A DNA stretch of 64,000 bases from Maribellus sp. YY47. Its GTDB lineage: Bacteria; Bacteroidota; Bacteroidia; Bacteroidales; Prolixibacteraceae. Made by a program: the position numbers and the translations under genes. This document shows positions 1 through 8,852 of the stretch, piece after piece (the first letter of the stretch is position 1; every line of letters starts with the position of its first letter). The notes below the pieces were generated by a model, which was not told the origin of the DNA, did no database searches, and saw only the letters and a program-made list of their open reading frames with translations. The stretch is taken from NCBI RefSeq assembly GCF_023111095.1, contig NZ_JALGYW010000006.1, positions 160,199-224,198 of the forward strand, in the 5' to 3' direction.

Positions 1-520
1 TGTCGCGGAACATCACTTCCAGTCCGGGATTGGCTGTATAGGCATCCATCACCCAGTTTCCAACAAAAGGGTTGTTAAGTACACTGGCATTGTTGCTGCG
101 GAAATAGTGAGCATCGCCATAATCCGGCATCATAACCCCTGCTTTGATCGTAAGGTATTTCATGATGTTGTTGGCGGCCGGCAAAAACGGCATGTTGTCG
201 ATAATCAGATAACCTCCTTCTACCCACGCCTCGTTGTGGTGACGTGAAGAAAGGTAAGTGTTCATGTACAATTGAATACCGGGAGCTAAATCTGTTGTAA
301 TGCTTAAATTGGCAGTAGGCAGATTGAAGTTATTTTTTAAATCAATAAGCTCAACATCTGCTTCATGATCTAACATTTGCAACTGAAGGGCAAAGTCAGC
401 TCCAACCTTAACTTTCACATCTTTAAAAGTGCTTGGATCAAGCTTGGCTTGCTCGAATTGCTGCCCAAAAGAGATCATGCTAACAAATGCAGCGGTGATT
501 AAAACAATAAATCTTTTCAT
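1..520 (-). CDS. Porin-like outer-membrane protein, N-terminal part (runs off window)
   Basis: The reading frame opens at an ATG whose complement ends at 520 and stays open to the window edge, so only about 173 residues are visible and the C-terminus is missing. It begins with a clear signal peptide (MKRFIVLITAAFVSMISFGQ, predicted cut before QQFEQ). The mature part alternates polar and hydrophobic residues, with aromatic-rich strands such as LNNPFVGNWVMDAY. This looks like a small outer-membrane beta-barrel or porin of the type common in Bacteroidota. The substrate cannot be told. It lies upstream of the YceI gene on the same strand. The family call is inference from composition and signal peptide, because the diagnostic C-terminal strand is outside the window. 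Confidence 0.65.
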   Translation of the reverse strand, partial: MKRFIVLITAAFVSMISFGQQFEQAKLDPSTFKDVKVKVGADFALQLQMLDHEADVELIDLKNNFNLPTANLSITTDLAPGIQLYMNTYLSSRHHNEAWVEGGYLIIDNMPFLPAANNIMKYLTIKAGVMMPDYGDAHYFRSNNASVLNNPFVGNWVMDAYTANPGLEVMFRD

Positions 521-576
521 TTTAAAATAGAATTAGATGTTCTTACTTGTTTATTGTGCTGATCAATCAGCTATTT

Positions 577-1158
577 TTATTTTTTAGTGAGTACGATGCT
601 GTATGCAATTTCAATGTCGTCGCCGGTTTTCAGGGCGCCCATCATTGCTGTTGGAGGATCGATTTTGAAATCGCTCATTTTTAACGGCACTTTACCCTCG
701 ATTTTGATGGTCGAACCATTTTCGGAAACAAGCTTGAAGGGCAGTGAAACTGCTTTTGTTTGGCCGGCTATGGTTAACTGGCCTTTTACGGCAGACTCAG
801 TTCCGTTCGCTACATTTACTGCATCGGCAACTTTAAAAGTGATTTGCGGATGGTCGTCTCCTTCGAGGGCCTTGTAGATTTTTCCGGTCATGATTCTGTT
901 GTCGCTTTCAATGTTTTTCACCTCACAGATCACATTTACACCCGAAACTGCTGCGTTGCTGTTGTCGTCCAAGGCAATCGACACGTCGCACTTAAATTCG
1001 TCAACTTCTACGGTCCAGTCGTGTACCGAAGAGGTACCTAAAATGGTGATTTTGCTGGCGTCTTTCGCCAATTGATAAGTTGTCTGTCCTGAAACAGTGG
1101 CCTGAATGGATAATAGCAGTAAGCTAACAATCAGGCTTTTAAAAGTAATTTTTTTCAT
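577..1158 (-). CDS. YceI-family periplasmic protein
   Basis: YceI-like proteins form a small lipocalin-like beta barrel that binds isoprenoid or other long-chain lipids in the periplasm. The protein has about 193 residues from the ATG at 1158; another in-frame ATG lies three codons upstream at 1167. It opens with a signal peptide (MKKITFKSLIVSLLLLSIQA, cut near VSG-Q). The body carries the family pattern: SKITILGTSSVHDW near the mature start, then a segment containing HPQITFKV, and a final KMSDFKIDPPTAM. Length matches the family (about 190). It is divergent from the pcm-like gene, and both products are exported. A polyprenyl synthase lies a few kb downstream, but a link to the ligand is only speculation. 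Confidence 0.88.
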   Translation of the reverse strand: MKKITFKSLIVSLLLLSIQATVSGQTTYQLAKDASKITILGTSSVHDWTVEVDEFKCDVSIALDDNSNAAVSGVNVICEVKNIESDNRIMTGKIYKALEGDDHPQITFKVADAVNVANGTESAVKGQLTIAGQTKAVSLPFKLVSENGSTIKIEGKVPLKMSDFKIDPPTAMMGALKTGDDIEIAYSIVLTKK

Positions 1159-1400
1159 TGTTTTCATTATTCCTATTAATCCTATTGAAATGGTAGGACA
1201 AAGAAGGAGTGATTTTGGAATTGAAAACCTGAGAAAAATCATGAATCTGTGTAGTTTAAATAAACATAATCAGTCTTATTACAGTTTTGGAGGAAGAAAA
1301 ATATTGTTTTCGATAATCTGTTTTTTCCTGGAAAACAAATTATTGCGGAGGAACATTTTGAAATTAAATTCGTTTACTCTATCCAGATAACACTGGGAAA

Positions 1401-2117
1401 ATGAAGAGGAAAAATTTCGTTATTTATATTCATTGTGTTACCATTTTCTTAACAATGAGCGTTTCGGGGCAGGATAATAGCTACAACAGAGAACGTTACA
1501 AAATGATAAAAACGCAGTTGCAGTCTCGGGGGATTACCGATAATAAAGTTTTAAATGCTTTTAGGATTGTTCCCCGCCACGAATTTGTTCTGCCTGAGTA
1601 TCTCCGCTATGCCTATACCGATCAGCCTTTGCCGATTGATGAGGGGCAAACCATTTCGCAACCGTTTATTGTAGCCTACATGACCGATGCTCTTCAGTTA
1701 AAAAAATCGGACCGGGTGTTGGAGGTCGGCACCGGTTCGGGATACCAGGCAGCTATTCTGGCCCAACTTTGCGATTCGGTATTTACGGTGGAAATTTTTG
1801 AATCGCTTGAAACGAAAGCCAGCAAAATTTTTAAGGAGTTGAAATACCATAATATTGTTTGTAAAGTTGGCGACGGGTACCTGGGGTGGAAAGAAAAAGC
1901 GCCCTTTGATGCCATTATCGTTACCTGTGCCCCAAGCCATATTCCAAAACCGCTTCAGGACCAACTGGCCGATGGTGGCAGAATGATTATTCCGGTGGGG
2001 GAAGGGCAGGTTCAGCACCTTATTTTAATGCAGAAACAAAATGGAAAAAAAGGTCAGAAAAGCGTGTTGCCGGTTCGCTTTGTTCCCATGCTCGATGATG
2101 AAGGCCTAAAATACTAA
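1401..2117 (+). CDS. pcm: Protein-L-isoaspartate O-methyltransferase with signal peptide
   Basis: This is a 238-residue member of the PCMT family, which methylates the carboxyl group of L-isoaspartyl residues in aged proteins using S-adenosylmethionine. SAM motif I is VLEVGTGSGYQ (about residues 106-116). The preceding GQTISQPFIVAYM segment is the family substrate loop, and a later IPVGEG segment also matches. The N-terminus is unusual: residues 1-24 (MKRKNFVIYIHCVTIFLTMS, then VSGQ) look like a Sec signal peptide with the Bacteroidota-type SG/Q cut, whereas the classical enzyme is cytosolic. No internal ATG before residue 35 gives a better start. The gene stands alone, divergent from YceI. 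Family assignment is firm; export is inferred from the leader. Confidence 0.9.
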   Translation: MKRKNFVIYIHCVTIFLTMSVSGQDNSYNRERYKMIKTQLQSRGITDNKVLNAFRIVPRHEFVLPEYLRYAYTDQPLPIDEGQTISQPFIVAYMTDALQLKKSDRVLEVGTGSGYQAAILAQLCDSVFTVEIFESLETKASKIFKELKYHNIVCKVGDGYLGWKEKAPFDAIIVTCAPSHIPKPLQDQLADGGRMIIPVGEGQVQHLILMQKQNGKKGQKSVLPVRFVPMLDDEGLKY

Positions 2118-2306
2118 AGAAGAAAAATATGTCTTTTGTTTTTCATCCTGCCGGCTTCTTCTGACAACAAAGTGGTCGGTTGTGGTTTTCTCCAGCTCGA
2201 AATTAAGATTTTGTAAAAAGACTCTAAATTGCGGGATCCACAAGTATCTGCTTTTTATTAATCGGAGATTTGTACTACTTTCGTCAGGTTATTTAGAACA
2301 GAAAGC

Positions 2307-4709
2307 ATGTGGATTAAGCTATCCCGGGTCATCCTTAGAAATAGGATTTTGCTACTCTCAATACTGGCGGTTATCACCGTCTTTTTTGGATATCATGCAC
2401 GTAAAGTGGAAATGTCGTACGAGTATGCATCGTTGCTTCCGAAAAAGGACCCGGCCTATGAAGATTATCAGAAATTTGTAAAGGTTTTTGGAGAAGAAGG
2501 AAATCTGATCATTGTGGGAATCCAGGATTCCAGTTTTTTTCGTCTCGATCATTTTAACCGTTGGAGGAGGTTATCGAACGAACTTTCGAAAGTCGAAGGT
2601 GTCGAAAATCTGCTCTCGGTTACCAATACCTATAACCTGGTTGCCAACCGCGAAGAAAAAAAGTTTGAAGTGGTTCAGACTTTTCCTGACACCATTGCAT
2701 CGCAGGCAGAGCTCAACCGGTATGTCGAAAAATTTCATGAACTGCCCTTTTACCGAAAGCTGGTTTATAACGATGACACCAACGCTTACATTCTTGCCAT
2801 TACGGTAAATAAAGATAAAATGGCAACCAAGGAGCGCGAAGATCTGGTTCGGAGTATTCAGGCGGTGTGCCATGCTTTTGAACAGGACGAAAATGTAAAG
2901 CTCCATTACTCGGGGCTGCCCTATATTCGGGTAGTCAACTCGGTAAAGATCAGAGGCGAGTTGTACATGTTTAGTGCACTGGCTTTGGCCATCTGTATTG
3001 TTGTGCTGTTTTTGTTTTTCCGATCGTTTAAAGCGGTTTTTGTACCGGTACTTATAGTAATTACCGGCGTAATTTGGGCCATGGGAATGTTGTCGCTCTT
3101 TGGCTATAAGATCACGCTGCTCTCGGGGATGATTCCTCCGCTTTTGATAGTAATCGGTATCCCGAACAGTATTTACATGCTGAACAAGTTTCACCACGAG
3201 TTTGTGAGTCATGGAAATAAGGTAAAGGCCCTGCAACGGGTGATCATAAAAATTGGGAATGCAACTTTTCTGACCAACCTAACCACCGCTTCGGGCTTTG
3301 CCACTTTTGTGATTGTAAAGAGCGATCTTTTGCGTCAGTTTGGAATTATTGCATCGTTGAATATATTGGCGCTGTTCATTCTTTCGCTGTTGTTGATTCC
3401 GATTATTTTCAGTTTTATCGGTCCGCCTTCTCCGCGTCACTTAGGTCACCTCGACAACAAAAAGGTCAACTGGATCATCGAAGGTTTGATTCGTCTTACG
3501 CAACGTTACCGCAGGCTGGTTTATCTTTTTACGCTGGGTATTGTGGCGGTTGGTATTTTGGGAATTTCGCTGATAAAAAGCTCGGGCTACATGGTCGAAG
3601 ACATTCCCAAAGACGACCCTGTTTACATCGACCTGAAATTTTTCGAAGAGAACTTTAACGGCTTGATGCCTCTTGAAATTATGGTCGATACCAAACGTCC
3701 GCAGGGCGTAATGCAGCTTAGTACTTTCGAAAAAATCGATGAACTTGAACATCGTTTAGCCGAATATCCCGAATTATCGGCATCTACCTCGTTGCTGAAC
3801 CTGCTGAAATTCTCGAAGCAGGCTTTTTATAACGGAAACGAAAGGTATTACAGCATCCCGAATAACCGGGAAAAGAACTTTATTTTGCAGTATGCGCAAA
3901 CGGGCGAAGATAACGCCAATATGCTGCATTCGTTCATGGACAGCACCCGTCAGTCTACGCGTATCAGTATTCGTGTAAAAGATGTGGGCACCAAACGAAT
4001 GGAACAGCTTTATGCCGATTTTATGCAGGAAATCGATTCGATTTTCCCGTCCGATAAATACGATGTAACTGTAACCGGATCAAGCATTACCTCGTTCCGG
4101 GGAACACAATATTTACTAAAAAACCTGGTTTCAAGTCTGGGGCTGGCCATCTTACTGATTTCAACCTTTATGGCCATCATGTTCTCGTCGTGGAGGATGG
4201 TAATCATGTCGCTGACACCAAACGTTATTCCACTGATATTTACCGCAGCAGTGATGGGTTTCATCGGTATTCCCATAAAAGCTTCCACCATACTGGTGTT
4301 TAGTATTGCCTTTGGTATATCGGTCGACAATACGATCCACTTTCTGGCAAAATACAGGCAGGAGTTGAATCTTACCAACTGGGATATCAGCAAGTCGGTA
4401 GAACTGGCGCTGAAAGAAACCGGGGTAAGCATGCTTTACACGTCGGTGGTATTGTTTTTTGGATTTGGAATTTTTAGTATTTCAAATTTTGGAGGAACAC
4501 AGGCCATGGGAATTCTGGTGTCGTTAACGCTTTTGGTAGCCGTTACTTCCAACCTTATTCTGTTGCCTTCGTTACTTACCGGACTGGAACGAATTACCAC
4601 CACTGAAGCTTTCAAGGAACCTTTGCTGCATATTTACGACGAGGAGGAAGACATTGAACTAGATGAGCTCGAAATCGTTTCTGATGAAGAACTTAAAATA
4701 GGTAGCTGA
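2307..4709 (+). CDS. RND/MMPL-superfamily transporter (800 aa)
   Basis: This is a large inner-membrane exporter of the RND superfamily, MMPL/sterol-sensing type, similar in layout to HpnN or YdfJ-like proteins. The layout is duplicated. A first membrane helix (about residues 14-32) and periplasmic loop are followed by a five-helix block (about 220-380). A further helix (about 400-425) and second periplasmic loop lead to a second five-helix block (about 610-770). The characteristic SIAFGISVDNTIHFL motif is in the second half and SGMIPPLLIVIGI in the first. The cytoplasmic tail is very acidic (DEEEDIELDELE). Its stop codon shares one base with the start codon of the polyprenyl synthase gene, so the two are almost certainly cotranscribed and translationally coupled. 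The substrate is not known; a lipid or isoprenoid cargo is a guess from this partner. Confidence 0.9.
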   Translation: MWIKLSRVILRNRILLLSILAVITVFFGYHARKVEMSYEYASLLPKKDPAYEDYQKFVKVFGEEGNLIIVGIQDSSFFRLDHFNRWRRLSNELSKVEGVENLLSVTNTYNLVANREEKKFEVVQTFPDTIASQAELNRYVEKFHELPFYRKLVYNDDTNAYILAITVNKDKMATKEREDLVRSIQAVCHAFEQDENVKLHYSGLPYIRVVNSVKIRGELYMFSALALAICIVVLFLFFRSFKAVFVPVLIVITGVIWAMGMLSLFGYKITLLSGMIPPLLIVIGIPNSIYMLNKFHHEFVSHGNKVKALQRVIIKIGNATFLTNLTTASGFATFVIVKSDLLRQFGIIASLNILALFILSLLLIPIIFSFIGPPSPRHLGHLDNKKVNWIIEGLIRLTQRYRRLVYLFTLGIVAVGILGISLIKSSGYMVEDIPKDDPVYIDLKFFEENFNGLMPLEIMVDTKRPQGVMQLSTFEKIDELEHRLAEYPELSASTSLLNLLKFSKQAFYNGNERYYSIPNNREKNFILQYAQTGEDNANMLHSFMDSTRQSTRISIRVKDVGTKRMEQLYADFMQEIDSIFPSDKYDVTVTGSSITSFRGTQYLLKNLVSSLGLAILLISTFMAIMFSSWRMVIMSLTPNVIPLIFTAAVMGFIGIPIKASTILVFSIAFGISVDNTIHFLAKYRQELNLTNWDISKSVELALKETGVSMLYTSVVLFFGFGIFSISNFGGTQAMGILVSLTLLVAVTSNLILLPSLLTGLERITTTEAFKEPLLHIYDEEEDIELDELEIVSDEELKIGS

Positions 4710-5692
4710 TGTATTCTGTAGAAGAATTGCAAAAGATAGTGAGCGAAGCAGTGGCTTTACGCTCGAAACAATTGCTTGATAAGAAACCGGTTGAACTCTA
4801 CCGGCCCATTCATTATTCGCTGGAGATGGGAGGAAAGCGACTGCGCCCGGTGTTGGTCTTACTTGCCTATAATCTTTTCGATGAGGAGATTGAAAAAGCG
4901 GTACCCGCAGCGCTTGCCATCGAGGTATTTCACAATTTTACACTGCTTCACGACGATATTATGGATAAGGCCGATGTTCGGAGAAACCGGCCAACCGTTC
5001 ATGTAAAATTCAGCGAAAACCACGCTATCCTTTCCGGAGATGCCATGGCTTTTGAAGCGTATAAATACCTGCTCGAAAGTTCTGCACGACGCCTCCCCGA
5101 AGCCATGAAACTGTTTACCGATACCGCTATTGAAGTTTGCGAAGGACAGCAATACGACATGGATTTTGAGAACCGGCCGGACGTAAAAGAGGAGGAGTAC
5201 CTCAACATGATCCGTCTGAAAACAGCCGTTTTGCTGGCATGCAGTTTAAAATCGGGGGCAATCCTTGCTGATAGTCCAAAGGCTGCGGCAGATCAGCTCT
5301 ATGAATTTGGGATCAATCTTGGTCTCGCTTTTCAATTACAGGACGATTTACTGGATACTTTTGGCGATCAGGAAACCTTTGGGAAAAAGATCGGCGGCGA
5401 TATTCTGGCCAACAAAAAAACACTGCTACTCATTAACGCATTGGAGCATGCCAATCCGGAACAGCGCGCATTGTTGATGGAATGGATCGGGAAAGAAGAT
5501 TTTATTCCGGAACAAAAAATACAGGCTGTGACCCAGATTTATCGTGAGATCGGGGTAAAAGAAATGGCAGAAAGGAAAGTAGACGATTATTTTAACCGGG
5601 CAATACGGATCCTCGGCGAATTGGAGCTGGAAGATGTTGTAAAACAGCCTTTGAGGGGCTTGGCCGAGAAAATGCTGACACGTAAAAACTGA
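4709..5692 (+). CDS. Polyprenyl (trans-isoprenyl) diphosphate synthase
   Basis: This is a class I trans-prenyl transferase of 327 residues, which condenses isopentenyl diphosphate onto an allylic diphosphate. The first aspartate-rich motif is DDIMD (D82, D83, D86) and the second is DDLLD (D212, D213, D216). Both bind the magnesium ions that hold the allylic substrate. GGKRLRP near residue 37 is the IPP-binding motif. In Bacteroidota such enzymes make the menaquinone side chain (IspB-like) or short prenyl chains. The residues before the first motif (HNFTLLH) do not settle chain length. The ATG overlaps the stop of the RND transporter by one base (TGATG). No terminator lies between this gene and the atpD promoter. 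Confidence 0.9.
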   Translation: MYSVEELQKIVSEAVALRSKQLLDKKPVELYRPIHYSLEMGGKRLRPVLVLLAYNLFDEEIEKAVPAALAIEVFHNFTLLHDDIMDKADVRRNRPTVHVKFSENHAILSGDAMAFEAYKYLLESSARRLPEAMKLFTDTAIEVCEGQQYDMDFENRPDVKEEEYLNMIRLKTAVLLACSLKSGAILADSPKAAADQLYEFGINLGLAFQLQDDLLDTFGDQETFGKKIGGDILANKKTLLLINALEHANPEQRALLMEWIGKEDFIPEQKIQAVTQIYREIGVKEMAERKVDDYFNRAIRILGELELEDVVKQPLRGLAEKMLTRKN

Positions 5693-5738
5693 TACGGGTT
5701 TAGTGTTGGAAACGATTTTTCTTAAAAAGAAAAAGGCG

Positions 5739-5768
5739 TTGGATAAAACTAAAACAATGCTAAATTTG
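5739..5768 (+). promoter_or_regulatory. Bacteroidota-type promoter of atpDC
   Basis: A TTG at 5739-5741 is followed after 19 bases by TAAATTTG at 5761-5768. This fits the Bacteroidota sigma consensus of a TTG/TTTG box and TAnnTTTG with 17-23 bases between. It lies about 58 bases before the atpD start codon. Confidence 0.65.
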
Positions 5769-5792
5769 TTAGCGTTTAAGTTTTTTTGATAA

Positions 5793-7331
<1,539 letters not shown>

Positions 7332-7348
7332 TTCAGAAAAGAAAAACC

Positions 7349-7591
7349 ATGTACCTTGAAATTATTACACCCGATAAAAAAGTTTTTGAAGGAGAAGTAA
7401 AACTGATCCAGCTTCCCGGAAGTAAAGGGACGTTTGAGATCCTGAAAAACCATGCTCCGATTATTTCCACACTGGGAAAAGGAACGATCCGGATTCAGGA
7501 GGAAAACAATACTGAACATAGTTTTGAAGTGAGCGGAGGTGTAATCGAAAACAAAGCCAACAAGATCATCGTATTGGTGGAATCGGTTTGA
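7349..7591 (+). CDS. atpC: F1F0 ATP synthase subunit epsilon, short form
   Basis: This encodes the epsilon subunit of the F1 central stalk, only 80 residues compared with about 130-140 in Escherichia coli. It contains the N-terminal beta-sandwich (start MYLEIITPDKKVFEGEV, then LPGSKGTFEILKNHAPII) and ends right after the last strand (ENKANKIIVLVESV). The two-helix C-terminal domain, which inhibits ATP hydrolysis in other bacteria, is therefore absent. This short form is usual for Bacteroidota and is not a truncation: a clean stop and a terminator follow. It is cotranscribed with atpD. Confidence 0.95.
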   Translation: MYLEIITPDKKVFEGEVKLIQLPGSKGTFEILKNHAPIISTLGKGTIRIQEENNTEHSFEVSGGVIENKANKIIVLVESV

Positions 7592-7612
7592 AATAAATAG
7601 CTGAATGATATA

Positions 7613-7640
7613 CCCCGCAGAGTTTTCTGCGGGGATTTTT
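7613..7640 (+). terminator. Intrinsic terminator after atpC
   Basis: A perfect 8-bp stem, CCCCGCAG (7613-7620) with CTGCGGGG (7627-7634), has a six-base loop and is followed by a T run from 7636. It closes the atpDC unit. Confidence 0.9.
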
Positions 7641-7716
7641 ATTTTTAGGCCATTAGAATCCGATAGATTGAGATATCTTTGAATGCATTGGACGAAAGGA
7701 AAGCAAAGCTGTTTTT

Positions 7717-8703
7717 ATGAAGATAAAATTCCTGGTTATACGTTTTAGTTCCCTTGGCGATATCGTTTTGACTTCGCCGGTTGTGCGGGGACTTAAACAA
7801 CAGGTGGATGATTCGGAAATCCATTTTGTAACCAAGGAAAAAAATGCCGGACTGGTAACTTCCAACCCATACATCGACAAAGTACATTTATTGGGTGAAA
7901 ACATCAACGACCTGATTTCTGATTTGGAGCGTGAAAACTTTGATTACATCATCGACCTTCATCAGAATTTCCGCAGCAATAGGATAAAACGAACCTTAAA
8001 AGTACCTTCATTCACGGTAGATAAGCTTAATTTTCAGAAATGGCTGATGGTTAAGTTCAAAATCAACCGGCTGCCTCATCAACATATTGTGGAACGCTAC
8101 CTGGCCACAACTTCGGTTTTCGATGTGAAAGACGATGGCGAAGGCCTGGATTTTTTTATTCCTGCAGAAGAGGCTTTCAACCCGAAGGAACTTCCGGAGA
8201 TGTTCAGAAGCGGATATGTAGCTTTTGTAATTGCCGGAACTTTTGCCACCAAGAAACTTCCGGTAGCCAAGATTGTGGAAATTTGCCGGAACACTTCCTA
8301 TCCCGTAATTCTTTTGGGTGGAAAGCCCGAAATGGAAGCTGGAGAGCAGGTGCTGGCACAGTCGAAGGGGAATGTGTTAAACTATGCCGGAAAGATCACC
8401 TTAAACCAGTCGGCTTCGCTGGTGCGCGAAGCCAACCTTGTTTTATCGAACGATACGGGTTTGATGCACATCGCTGCGGCTTTTAAAAAGAAAATCCTTT
8501 CGTTTTGGGGAAATACCATCTCTGAATTCGGGATGGTGCCTTATCGCACAAACAATGCATCGCTGCAATTGGAAGTAAAGGATTTAAAATGCCGCCCCTG
8601 CTCAAAATTGGGGTATCAGAGATGTCCTAAAAAGCATTTCAAATGCATGAATGATATCGATACAAGTCTGGCGGTTCGGTGGATACAAGAAAATTTTAAC
8701 TAG
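7717..8703 (+). CDS. Glycosyltransferase family 9 (heptosyltransferase-like)
   Basis: This is a 328-residue GT-B protein of family 9, which includes ADP-heptose:LPS heptosyltransferases. The N-terminus IRFSSLGDIVLTSPVV is the family signature. In the C-terminal half, LVLSNDTGLMHIAAA is the donor-binding segment and an ILSFWGNT segment follows. A cysteine-containing tail (CRPCSKLGYQRCPKKHFKCM) matches the end region seen in many GT9 proteins. It probably adds a sugar, heptose or another, to the core of lipopolysaccharide at the cytoplasmic face. It stands alone between the atpC terminator and the GH95 gene. The exact donor cannot be read from the sequence. Confidence 0.88.
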   Translation: MKIKFLVIRFSSLGDIVLTSPVVRGLKQQVDDSEIHFVTKEKNAGLVTSNPYIDKVHLLGENINDLISDLERENFDYIIDLHQNFRSNRIKRTLKVPSFTVDKLNFQKWLMVKFKINRLPHQHIVERYLATTSVFDVKDDGEGLDFFIPAEEAFNPKELPEMFRSGYVAFVIAGTFATKKLPVAKIVEICRNTSYPVILLGGKPEMEAGEQVLAQSKGNVLNYAGKITLNQSASLVREANLVLSNDTGLMHIAAAFKKKILSFWGNTISEFGMVPYRTNNASLQLEVKDLKCRPCSKLGYQRCPKKHFKCMNDIDTSLAVRWIQENFN

Positions 8704-8852
8704 AAAACCTGCTCCGCATTCTCTGCTAGATCTGGTTTACGCAGAAAGTTCATCGATCAGGACAACGAAAAATGCCGGATTCAGGAAAAGAAACAAATCT
8801 CAAGATATTTTATTTGTAAGTTTGGTAGCTACTAAATACTAAACTTAAAACA

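Noticed and set aside
1106..1390. Plus-strand frame of 94 codons overlapping the YceI start
   Set aside because: It lies partly antisense to the YceI signal peptide, has no family features, and is AT-rich random sequence in the gap before the pcm gene.
2182..2481. Plus-strand frame of 99 codons at the RND transporter start
   Set aside because: It overlaps the clearly coding RND transporter in another frame and has no recognisable features.
8651..8842. Small plus-strand frame between the GT9 and GH95 genes
   Set aside because: It starts inside the GT9 gene in another frame and has no conserved pattern.
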